A stretch of 45,863 nucleotides of DNA from Atopobiaceae bacterium UBA7016 (lineage in GTDB: Bacteria > Actinomycetota > Coriobacteriia > Coriobacteriales > Atopobiaceae), in assembly GCA_002449555.1 (NCBI GenBank), contig DJXA01000106.1, positions 1 through 45,863 of the forward strand, given 5' to 3'. Made by a program: the position numbers and the translations under genes. How positions within the stretch are numbered: position 1 is the stretch's first letter; each line of letters begins with the position of its first letter. This document shows positions 1 to 6,584 of the stretch, piece after piece. Under the pieces are notes generated by a model, which worked only from the letters and a program-made list of their open reading frames with translations, made no database searches and was not told where the DNA came from.

Positions 1-149
1 GAGAGGTGCGCGCGCTCGAGCTGCGTGAGGATGCCCGAGCCGCCGCCGGCGTCCACGAGCAGGCTGCGCCCGCCCTCGGAGAGCACGAAGCACGTGTTGT
101 AGCACTTGGTGACCACGGCGTTGCCCGTGCCCAGCATGGTGATGCGCAT
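1..149 (-). CDS. Metallo-beta-lactamase-fold hydrolase, N-terminal fragment (cut by window edge)
   Basis: Only the first 49 codons lie in the window; the gene runs off its left edge. The protein starts MRITMLGTGNAV and continues to a VDAGGGSGIL segment. This is the opening beta-strand pair of the metallo-beta-lactamase fold as seen in RNase Z/ElaC-like and related hydrolases (LGTG...D.G). The HxHxDH metal site would lie further left and cannot be checked, so neither substrate nor enzymatic activity can be assigned. An AGGAGG ribosome binding site lies just upstream of the ATG, which supports this start. The gene is divergent from the flippase-like gene at 259. Confidence 0.75.
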   Translation of the reverse strand, partial: MRITMLGTGNAVVTKCYNTCFVLSEGGRSLLVDAGGGSGILTQLERAHL

Positions 150-258
150 CAGGACCTCCTCGCTTCCTGTGCGCGATTGTACCCGATGGTGTGCCTTTTG
201 GAGGCGGCTGGGCCTCGAGCGGGCGCTACAATAGTTGATGCCAAGGAAGGGAGGCGCC

Positions 259-1467
259 ATGACCGATAGGCAGGAAGAGGCCCGGCGGCATCTGCAGGCC
301 GTCGCGCATGAGGTCCGCGACGCGACGAGCCGTGGCGCGGCCGACGCGGCCGAGGAGCGCGAGCGCGAGGCAAGCGCGCGCAAGGGCGCGCTCTTCCTGG
401 GTGCGGTCGTGGGCGTCTATGTGCTCTACCTCGCCATCTCCGGCCAGATGGCCACCTTCGTGGCGGCGCTCGCCGGCGTCAGGGCGCCCTGGGTGGTCGG
501 CGCGGCCATCTGCTTCGTCTGGTACTTCATCTTTGGCGTGCTCGCCTATGCCATCGCGGTCTACCTTGACCACGACTCGCCTGTGGGCGTGCTCGACCTC
601 ATGAGCGTCGAGGCGAGCGGTATCTTCTTTGGCAACCTCACGCCCATGATGGCCGGCGCGGTGCCCTCGCAGATCGTGCGCCTCACGCGGACGGGGCTCG
701 ATGTGGGGGAGGCGTCCGCCACGCAGTTCACGCGCTTCATCATGTTCCAGCTGGCGGTGGTGCTCTTCGCCGCGCTCATGCTCGTGGCCAAGCTCTCGTT
801 CTTCTTCGAGGCGTACGGCAACATCGTGGTGCTCAACCTGCTCGTCTTTGGCGTGCACCTGGCCGAGTGCGTGGGGCTCTTCGTCATCTGCCTCTGCCCG
901 GGCCTCGTCAAGCGCGTGGGCAACTGGGCCATCGCGCTGGTGTCCAAACGCGGCTGGCTGAAGGACCGCGCCAAGTGGGACCAGATGGTGAACGTGCAGG
1001 TGGACGAGTTCTCGCAGGCGTTCAAGCGCGCCGCGCGCGACCTGCCGTCGATGGCTCTCACGCTGGTGGTGACGATGGCGCAGCTCGCGTGCCTGTACAT
1101 GATTCCGTGGTTCGTGCTGCGCGCGTTCGGGCGCGACGGCGACTTCCTCGAGTGCCTGGCCGCGGGCTCGATGGTGCAGATGGTGGCCTCCGCCGTGCCG
1201 CTCCCGGGCGGGACGGGCGGCGCCGAGGGCGGCTTCGTGATGTTCTATCAGCGCATGTTTGGGCCCGTGACCTCGGCGGGGTTCATCGTGTGGCGCATCA
1301 TCACGTTCTTTGCACCCACCATCTTGGCCGCGCCGCTCCTGGGCCTGACCACGCGCAATCGCACGGTGAGCATCTACGAGCGCGTACAGCGGCTGAAGCG
1401 AGGCCGCCACGGCGGCGGTGGCGCTGCCGTGCGCATCGACCCGCGGAAGCTCCTGCGCCGCAAGTAA
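259..1467 (+). CDS. Flippase-like integral membrane protein (UPF0104 / MprF-type transmembrane domain)
   Basis: A 402-residue protein. The first 45 residues are hydrophilic and rich in Glu, Arg and Ala, followed by about eight hydrophobic segments and a basic tail. The repeated hydrophobic pairs, the PLPGGTGGAEGG loop around residue 315, and the overall size match the lysylphosphatidylglycerol synthase transmembrane region/UPF0104 family. Members of that family move lipids or lipid-linked substrates across the membrane. The cytoplasmic aminoacyl-transferase domain of full MprF is absent, so lysyl-PG synthesis is not expected. The start at 259 is preferred over an upstream in-frame ATG at 235 because GAAGGGAGG lies just upstream of it. 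A TACAAT -10-like hexamer at 227-232 could drive it. The gene is convergent with gltX, and the two share the inverted repeat pair at 1471-1565. Confidence 0.8.
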   Translation: MTDRQEEARRHLQAVAHEVRDATSRGAADAAEEREREASARKGALFLGAVVGVYVLYLAISGQMATFVAALAGVRAPWVVGAAICFVWYFIFGVLAYAIAVYLDHDSPVGVLDLMSVEASGIFFGNLTPMMAGAVPSQIVRLTRTGLDVGEASATQFTRFIMFQLAVVLFAALMLVAKLSFFFEAYGNIVVLNLLVFGVHLAECVGLFVICLCPGLVKRVGNWAIALVSKRGWLKDRAKWDQMVNVQVDEFSQAFKRAARDLPSMALTLVVTMAQLACLYMIPWFVLRAFGRDGDFLECLAAGSMVQMVASAVPLPGGTGGAEGGFVMFYQRMFGPVTSAGFIVWRIITFFAPTILAAPLLGLTTRNRTVSIYERVQRLKRGRHGGGGAAVRIDPRKLLRRK

Positions 1468-1470
1468 CAG

Positions 1471-1565
1471 GCGTATGTTGACATGGGGAGGCCCCTTTCT
1501 GTCAACATCAGCAGCGAATCGAAGCTGATGCTGACTGAAAGGGGCCTCCCCATGTCAACATACGC
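1471..1565. repeat. Inverted pair of 42-bp palindromic units (family A)
   Basis: Two 42-bp units, 1471-1512 and 1524-1565, lie in opposite orientation around an 11-nt spacer. They would form a stem of about 42 bp with two mismatches. Each unit has 12-bp inverted ends (GCGTATGTTGAC ... GTCAACAT-like) around an 18-bp centre with GGCC at the dyad. The unit recurs at 26272-26313 and, more diverged, at 42725-42766. The pair begins 4 bp after the stop of the flippase-like gene and ends 6 bp before the gltX stop on the other strand, so it could serve as a two-way 3'-end structure. Neither side has a U-tract. Confidence 0.85.
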
Positions 1566-1571
1566 AATACG

Positions 1572-3056
1572 TTAGAGGGCGAGCTCCTTGGCGCGCTCGA
1601 TGCGGGCGAGCACGTGGTCCTTGCCGGCAAGCGCGAGCGTCTCGCCGATGCCCGGCGACGCGGCGCTACCCACCACGGCAACGCGGATGGGCTGGAAGAC
1701 CTTGCCCTTGCCCATGCCCAGCTTCTCGGGCAGCGGGTCAAGCGCGGCCTCGATGGCCTCGGGCGTCCAGTCCTCAACAGCTGCCAGCGCCTCGGTCGCG
1801 GCGTCCAGCGCCTCGCGGGCACCAGTCTTGGCCAGCCACTTCTTCACGGACTTCTCGTCATACTCAAGCTCGGCGTCTTCCTCATAGAGGAAGGCGGCCT
1901 GGTCGACCACCTGCGGCCCCAGCGTGGTGCGCGGCTTCAGCGCGGCGGCCAGAAGGTCGTACCACGCCGCGTCGTGCAGGCACTCGCCGGCCGGCTCGAA
2001 GCCGGCCGCGTGCAGCTGCGGGATGAGCACCTCGTCGGCGAAGGTCTGGTCATCCATGGCGTGGAGGTACTCGCCGTTGATGAAGTCCAGCTTCTTGGGG
2101 TCCATGATGGCGGGGTTCTTGCTCACATGGTCCAGGCTGAACTCGCTGGCCAGACGCTCGCGGCTGATGACGGTGCTCTCGCCGTCGGGGGCCCAGCCCA
2201 GAAGCGACAGGTAATTGACGAAGGCATCGGACAGGTAGCCTGCGTCGCGATACTCCTCTACGCTGGTGGCGCCGTGGCGCTTGGAGAGCTTCTTGCCGTC
2301 GGTGCCCAGAATCATGGAGATGTGGGCGAAGACGGGCGTAGGCGCGCCGAGGGCCTCATACACCATGATCTGGCGCGGGGTGTTGGAGAGGTGGTCGTCG
2401 CCGCGGATAATGTGGGTGATGCCCATGCGAGCGTCGTCAACCACGGTGGCGAAGTTGTAGGTGGGCGTGCCATCAGAGCGGAAGATGATGAAGTCGTCCA
2501 GCTCCTTGGCGTTGAAAGTCACGTCGCCGTGGACCGCGTCGTGGACGATGACGTCGCCGCGGCCGTCGGGCACCTTGATGCGGATGGTGTAGGGCTCGCC
2601 GGCGTCAACGCGTGCCTGGGCCTCGGCCGGGTCGATGTTGCGGCAGGTGCGCTGGTAGCCCTGGAAGGTGTCCTTGCGCTCCTGGGCGGCCTTGCGGTCA
2701 GCCTCGAGCTTCTCGGGCGTGCAGAAGCAGTAGTAGGCCTTGCCCTCAGCCACCAGGCGCTCGGCGGCCTCGCGATAGATGGGCAGGCACTCGGTCTGCC
2801 AGTAGGGGCCATAGTCTCCGCCGACCTCTGGACCCTCGTCCCAGTCAAGGCCCAGCCAACGCATGGCGCGCAGGATGATCTGCGTGTTCTCGTCGGTGGA
2901 GCGGGTGGGGTCGGTGTCGTCGATGCGCAGGATGAAGGTGCCGCCGGTGGCGCGGGCAAAGGCCCAGTTGTAGATGGCGGTGCGGGCGCCGCCCACATGG
3001 AGCTTGCCGGTGGGCGAGGGCGCGAAGCGCACGCGGACGTTCTGGTTCTCTGACAC
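1572..3056 (-). CDS. gltX: Glutamyl-tRNA synthetase
   Basis: Class I aminoacyl-tRNA synthetase that charges tRNA(Glu), and tRNA(Gln) where GatCAB is used. It has 494 residues, normal for the family. The HIGH-type motif is at residues 14-23 (SPTGKLHVGG) and the KMSKS-type motif at 256-260 (KLSKR). Between them are the YYCFC and CRN segments (Cys110, Cys112, Tyr134, Cys138), matching the SWIM/zinc-type Cys positions known in the E. coli enzyme. The anticodon-binding helical domain fills the C-terminal third. The gene is transcribed alone on the minus strand, with no partner in the same direction close enough to be a certain operon. The upstream 245 bp hold repeats (3154-3299) rather than an obvious promoter. 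Whether this enzyme is discriminating (GltX1) or not cannot be told from sequence alone. Confidence 0.97.
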   Translation of the reverse strand: MSENQNVRVRFAPSPTGKLHVGGARTAIYNWAFARATGGTFILRIDDTDPTRSTDENTQIILRAMRWLGLDWDEGPEVGGDYGPYWQTECLPIYREAAERLVAEGKAYYCFCTPEKLEADRKAAQERKDTFQGYQRTCRNIDPAEAQARVDAGEPYTIRIKVPDGRGDVIVHDAVHGDVTFNAKELDDFIIFRSDGTPTYNFATVVDDARMGITHIIRGDDHLSNTPRQIMVYEALGAPTPVFAHISMILGTDGKKLSKRHGATSVEEYRDAGYLSDAFVNYLSLLGWAPDGESTVISRERLASEFSLDHVSKNPAIMDPKKLDFINGEYLHAMDDQTFADEVLIPQLHAAGFEPAGECLHDAAWYDLLAAALKPRTTLGPQVVDQAAFLYEEDAELEYDEKSVKKWLAKTGAREALDAATEALAAVEDWTPEAIEAALDPLPEKLGMGKGKVFQPIRVAVVGSAASPGIGETLALAGKDHVLARIERAKELAL

Positions 3057-3183
3057 GATGGTTCCTCTCGTGACGTGTCTGAATGTGCAGCCTTCCTAGT
3101 ATAGCCCTGGAGCTGGTCTGCCGTCGCGCACTCACAACTTTGCCGCACCACCTGGGTCGGACCCATCGGGGCAATTGGAGTTC

Positions 3184-3275
3184 GATGAGACCAAACGGGG
3201 CCCTCTGGCGTCGCATCCAGCGGAAACTCCGCACGATGAGACCGAACAGGGCCATCTAACGTCGCATCCGGCGGA
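3184..3275. repeat. Tandem 41-bp repeat, two copies (family E), with adjacent family C-like core
   Basis: Copies at 3184-3224 and 3235-3275 match at 35 of 41 positions by eye, with a period of 51 bp. Each copy has inverted ends (GATGAGAC ... GTCGCATC) separated by exactly 18 bp, with GGCC at the dyad centre. This is the same geometry as the 42-bp family A unit. Just left of it, 3154-3164 reads GGGTCGGACCC, the core also found in the hairpins at 6421 and 41035. The tandem abuts the family B palindrome at 3275, making a mosaic in the gap between gltX and the membrane protein gene. Confidence 0.8.
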
Positions 3276-3299
3276 CCACCAAGGACAGTCCTTGGTGGT
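3275..3299. repeat. Perfect 12-bp-arm palindrome (family B), 3' end of the membrane protein gene
   Basis: ACCACCAAGGAC, one base, then its exact reverse complement. It begins 3 bp beyond the stop codon of the minus-strand gene 3302-4486. The same core lies on the other side of that gene at 4523-4565 and, slightly altered, at 15128-15160. It could form a 3'-end hairpin; no U-tract follows. Confidence 0.8.
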
Positions 3300-3301
3300 T
3301 C

Positions 3302-4486
3302 CTACTTGGCCTGCTTCGCCAGGGAGGAGCGCAGCGTTGCGCCGAGCATAAGCGCCCCGCACGCAACCGCCAGCATCACGGCAATCACCACGCATGATGC
3401 AACTGGGAAATCGGGCCAAGAATGGTCAAAAAGGCCCGCAATAAAGTCGGCCAATGCATTGCACACGTTCGTCACCGGTCCGCTGAACGCTGCGAGGACG
3501 CTGGCCGTCATGTGACGCAGTGATGCGAGCAACGGGTTTTCCAGCACAGCAGCTATAAGCGCGTCAGCGACATCCGTGCGAATCAGCACCCCAGAGGCGC
3601 TCTCGGCCACCAGATACAAGCACGACCCGAGGAAGAGCGGCATGAGCGCCCACACGGGCGACGCCTTCACAGACGCGCCCACGCTGGGTGCCAGAACAAC
3701 CACCGCGACGTAGAGCACAACAAAAACGCAGCAGGTTACGATAGCGTTTGACGTCCCCAGGAGGGCTGTAACTACCAAGGGAATGAGCCCAAGGGCAAAG
3801 GCGATGCCGCAGCCGGCAAGCGCGCCAACAGAGAAGGTGCCTCCATTACCCTTGCTCCGCACTAGTTCAACGATGCGCATAAGCACGCCAACTGCCAGAC
3901 AGGCTAGCACGAGGTAATGCATGATGCGGAAGGCATAGACGCTGTACGTAGCTCGGCTTTCCCCGCTCGCCGTGAAAAACAGAATGGCGCTCACAATGAG
4001 GCCACCGACGGCAACGATGACACCGGGGAATCCGCTGGCATCGTCAAACCCCTCCGCAAATGAGCCAAGCCCAACCCACACGATGAGCACGAGCGCCGCC
4101 AGGCCGATGTAACCAAAGAGGAAGATGGGGTTGTGCGTCTCAAACATATCGCAGATGGCCCAAGAGAGTGTGCCCAGGGCGTATACCAGGCACGTGCTGA
4201 ATAGGCCGAAGCCCGCGATGGGGTGCAGAAGCGACCCTACGAGCAGGTAGGCCAGCAGGCCGAGAAGCGCAGCGGCAAGGGCGATGACAAGCGGGGCGCC
4301 TACCATGACCATGCCAATAATGGGAAGAGCCATGATAATCGGCATGAGAAAGCCTGCTGCGAGGTCCCCGATCGGGTCAAACGGCGTGGCGATGAAGCCA
4401 CCCATCCCGTCAGGGGTGAGCTGCCAAATGTCGCCACCAAGATCAAAGAGGCCGGTATCCCCAAACCAGTCGACGTCAATCCACAT
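3302..4486 (-). CDS. Polytopic membrane protein of unknown function
   Basis: I do not recognise this 394-residue protein. It begins with a short, acidic, Trp/Gly-rich segment of about 45 residues. About nine or ten hydrophobic segments follow, with few charged loops, and it ends in a short basic tail (SSLAKQAK). No catalytic or binding motif stands out, and the hydrophilic N-terminus lacks a signal peptide. The start has GGAGG six bases upstream of the ATG. The base composition looks less GC-rich than the neighbours (many A/T-ending codons). The gene is isolated, and near-identical palindromes flank both ends (3275-3299 and 4523-4565), which together hint at late acquisition. A transporter or a membrane-stress protein are possible but unsupported guesses. 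Confidence 0.7.
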   Translation of the reverse strand: MWIDVDWFGDTGLFDLGGDIWQLTPDGMGGFIATPFDPIGDLAAGFLMPIIMALPIIGMVMVGAPLVIALAAALLGLLAYLLVGSLLHPIAGFGLFSTCLVYALGTLSWAICDMFETHNPIFLFGYIGLAALVLIVWVGLGSFAEGFDDASGFPGVIVAVGGLIVSAILFFTASGESRATYSVYAFRIMHYLVLACLAVGVLMRIVELVRSKGNGGTFSVGALAGCGIAFALGLIPLVVTALLGTSNAIVTCCVFVVLYVAVVVLAPSVGASVKASPVWALMPLFLGSCLYLVAESASGVLIRTDVADALIAAVLENPLLASLRHMTASVLAAFSGPVTNVCNALADFIAGLFDHSWPDFPVASCVVIAVMLAVACGALMLGATLRSSLAKQAK

Positions 4487-4522
4487 GCCATCCTCCGTCC
4501 CTCGCGCCTAGCAACAAGCCTA

Positions 4523-4565
4523 ACACGAGGAACCACCAAGGACAGTCCTTAGTGGTTCCTCGTGT
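4523..4565. repeat. Palindrome with 21-bp arms containing the family B core
   Basis: Arms of 21 bp (starting ACACGAGGAACCACCAAGG) around a single base, with one mismatch pair. The inner 25 bp nearly equal the palindrome at 3275-3299 on the far side of the membrane protein gene. It sits upstream of that gene's start and about 80 bp before the T-box leader of trpB. It could therefore insulate the two divergent units, but no gene ends here. Confidence 0.8.
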
Positions 4566-4647
4566 AAACATGCCGTTTCCGAGGGTTCTCGGGGGAATTG
4601 GGTTTCCGTACACTGCTCTCCAACAACCGCATAGCGTTGCCAAAACC

Positions 4648-4938
4648 TTTGAAGCGGAAGTAAAACCTGCCGAGGCGCATACAGAGAGTTCGGGTGGCTG
4701 AGATCCGAGCAGTAGCTGGCAGGCATAATGGACCCGCTGAGGGCGCGAAGAAACCCCTATGCATCTGGGGTGGAAGTCGCGACGGAGGCCCCCGTTACAG
4801 GGCAGGGAAGTGATGGCTTCCCACAGAGAGAGCGGGCGTGCGCGCCCACTAATCGAGGTGGCACCGCAGGTGTCTGTGCTCGTGCACGCGTAGACGCTTG
4901 TCCTCGAGACCCCTATTGGTCGAGGATGGGCGTTTTTT
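4648..4938 (+). promoter_or_regulatory. T-box riboswitch leader, tryptophan specific (specifier UGG)
   Basis: Stem I can be drawn by hand. AGCGG (4653-4657) pairs with CCGCT, and CCTGCC pairs with GGCAGG. They enclose a specifier loop with AAGTAAAA on the left and CATAATGGAC on the right, which puts the codon TGG at 4729-4731. An AGAGAG bulge and a TCGG...CCGA distal hairpin follow, as in known T-boxes. The conserved T-box stretch GAGGTGGCACCGCAGG is at 4855-4870, and an intrinsic terminator follows. By the established mechanism, uncharged tRNA(Trp) would bind and stabilise the antiterminator. The downstream gene is a tryptophan synthase beta chain, which agrees with the UGG specifier. Confidence 0.92.
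4894..4938 (+). terminator. Terminator arm of the trpB T-box
   Basis: The stem formed by ACGCTTGTCCTCGA and its complement around TCGAGGATGGGCGT has small bulges and is followed by six T at 4933-4938. It is the competing structure to the T-box antiterminator and lies 60 bp before the trpB start. Confidence 0.85.
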
Positions 4939-4997
4939 CATGGCCAGAGGCCAGGCTCGTCCTCACGGCGCCGCACGGCGCAGAAAGGAGGCCGACC

Positions 4998-6407
4998 ATG
5001 GCCAAGAAGGACCCCTACCGCATCTACCTGCCCGAAGACCAGATCCCCACCAGCTATTACAACCTGCGGGCTGACATGCCCAACAAACCCGGGCGGATGC
5101 TCCTGCCCAACGGCGTGCCCGCTGAGGTGGGGCACATCGCGCCCGTCTTTGCCGAGGAGCTCTGCCGCCAGGAGCTCGACGACGACACGCGCTACACGCC
5201 CATCCCCGAGGGCATCCGCGAGATGTACAAGATCTATCGCCCGTCGCCGCTGTGCCGCGCCTACAACCTTGAGCAGGCGCTCGGCACGCCCGCGAAGATC
5301 TACTACAAGTTCGAGGGCAACAACACGAGCGGCTCGCACAAGCTCAACTCCGCGCTTGCCCAGGCGTACTACGCCTGCCAGCAGGGCCTCTCCACCATCA
5401 CCACCGAGACGGGCGCCGGCCAGTGGGGCACCGCCCTGTCCGAGGCGGCGGCGCGCTTCGGCCTCGAGTGCGACGTCTTCATGGTGCGCGCGAGCTACGA
5501 GCAGAAGCCCTTCCGCCGGTCGGTGATGGAGACGTTTGGCGCGCAGGTCACGCCGAGCCCCTCGGACACCACTGAGATCGGCCGCAAGATGCTGGAGAAC
5601 CCGGACAACTACACGGGCTCGCTCGGCACGGCCATCTCCGAGGCCGTCGAGCGCGCGCTGCACGTGCCCGAGAACCGCGGACGCTACCAGCTGGGAAGCG
5701 TGCTCAACCAGGTGCTGCTGCACCAGTCCATCATCGGCCTGGAGTGCGAGACGGCCTTTGCGCAGCTGGGCGAGTACCCCGACGTGGTGGTGGGCTGCGC
5801 GGGCGGCGGCTCCAACCTGGGCGGCCTCATCGCGCCGTTCATGCGCGACAAGCTAACGGGCGTGCGTCCCGACACGCGCTTCGTGGCCGTTGAGCCCGCG
5901 AGCTGCCCGAGCCTCACGCGCGGGCGTTACGCCTACGACTACCCCGATACCGGCAGGACCGCCCCGCTCTGCAAGATGTATACGCTGGGCAACGGCTTCA
6001 TCCCCAGCCCTGACCACGCCGGCGGCCTGCGCTTCCACGGCATGGCGCCCATCATATCGCAGCTCAAGTACGACGGCTACCTTGAGGCCATTGCCGTCAA
6101 GCAGACCGACGTCTTCGAGGCGGCCGAGCTCTTCGCCAAGCTGGAGACCATCCTTCCGGCACCCGAGAGCGCCCACGCCATCCTCGGCGCCATCCGCGAG
6201 GCGCAGGCGTGCAAGGAGACGGGCGAGGAGAAGGTCATTCTCTTCGGCCTGACCGGCACCGGGTACTTCGACCTGACCGCCTACGAGGCCTACAACAACG
6301 GCACCATGGTGGACCACATCCCCACGGACGAGGAGCTCGAGGCCGGCTTCGCCTCCATCCCCGCGGTGCCGGGCATCCAGGCGCAAGGAGGCCTCCCGCT
6401 GGCGTAG
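4998..6407 (+). CDS. trpB: Tryptophan synthase beta chain, TrpB2 type
   Basis: PLP-dependent beta-replacement enzyme joining indole and serine to make tryptophan. It has 469 residues, longer than canonical TrpB1 (about 400) and typical of the TrpB2 (TrpB-like) branch. PLP lysine Lys115 is in GSHKLNSA, the GAGQWG motif is at 139-144 and the phosphate-binding GGGSN at 269-273. The N-terminal YLPEDQIPTSYYNL segment is typical of TrpB2. The start at 4998 is set by AAAGGAGG 7 bp upstream; the longer open frame to the left is the T-box leader and is not translated. No trpA lies next to it, so the protein may salvage indole or work with an unlinked TrpA. The preceding T-box couples its expression to tRNA(Trp) charging. 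Confidence 0.95.
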   Translation: MAKKDPYRIYLPEDQIPTSYYNLRADMPNKPGRMLLPNGVPAEVGHIAPVFAEELCRQELDDDTRYTPIPEGIREMYKIYRPSPLCRAYNLEQALGTPAKIYYKFEGNNTSGSHKLNSALAQAYYACQQGLSTITTETGAGQWGTALSEAAARFGLECDVFMVRASYEQKPFRRSVMETFGAQVTPSPSDTTEIGRKMLENPDNYTGSLGTAISEAVERALHVPENRGRYQLGSVLNQVLLHQSIIGLECETAFAQLGEYPDVVVGCAGGGSNLGGLIAPFMRDKLTGVRPDTRFVAVEPASCPSLTRGRYAYDYPDTGRTAPLCKMYTLGNGFIPSPDHAGGLRFHGMAPIISQLKYDGYLEAIAVKQTDVFEAAELFAKLETILPAPESAHAILGAIREAQACKETGEEKVILFGLTGTGYFDLTAYEAYNNGTMVDHIPTDEELEAGFASIPAVPGIQAQGGLPLA

Positions 6408-6420
6408 CGCGTACGAGTGT

Positions 6421-6491
6421 CGCCATCAGCAAGTGAACCACCGGACCAGAGGGTCGGACCCTCTGGCTCGGTGGTTGACTTGCTGATGGCG
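6421..6491. repeat. 71-bp near-perfect palindrome after trpB (family C core)
   Basis: Arms of 35 bp around one central base, with three mismatched pairs. The outer part reads CGCCATCAGCAAGT and the core is CCAGAGGGTC-G-GACCCTCTGG. The core recurs at 41035-41063 after ftsY and partly at 3154-3164. It starts 14 bp after the trpB stop and would form a long 3'-end hairpin without a U-tract. Confidence 0.85.
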
Positions 6492-6517
6492 GTGGGTTGC
6501 GTTCTGGCGGTGCGGGA

Positions 6518-6545
6518 TTCGCTCGAGCGCCCAGTCGACTACAAT
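6518..6545 (+). promoter_or_regulatory. Candidate promoter for the MBOAT-SGNH operon
   Basis: TTCGCT (6518-6523), a 16-bp spacer and TACAAT (6540-6545), lying 40 bp before the start codon. The -10 match is good and the -35 match moderate. Confidence 0.45.
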
Positions 6546-6584
6546 GGTCTGCGGCGCAGGCGAGCGAGGAGAGGAGCGTGGCGC

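Noticed and set aside
1471..1565. Insertion sequence remnant with terminal inverted repeats
   Set aside because: No transposase fragment, no target-site duplication visible, and the inner 11-bp spacer leaves no room for a mobile gene; a non-autonomous unit remains possible and is reported as a finding instead.
1614..3053. 479-codon plus-strand frame opposite gltX
   Set aside because: Antisense shadow of a certain gene; no ribosome binding site, no recognisable protein.
4728..4997. 90-codon N-terminal extension of trpB in the same open frame
   Set aside because: The stretch is the T-box leader with stems and a terminator; the ribosome binding site and conserved protein start are at 4998.
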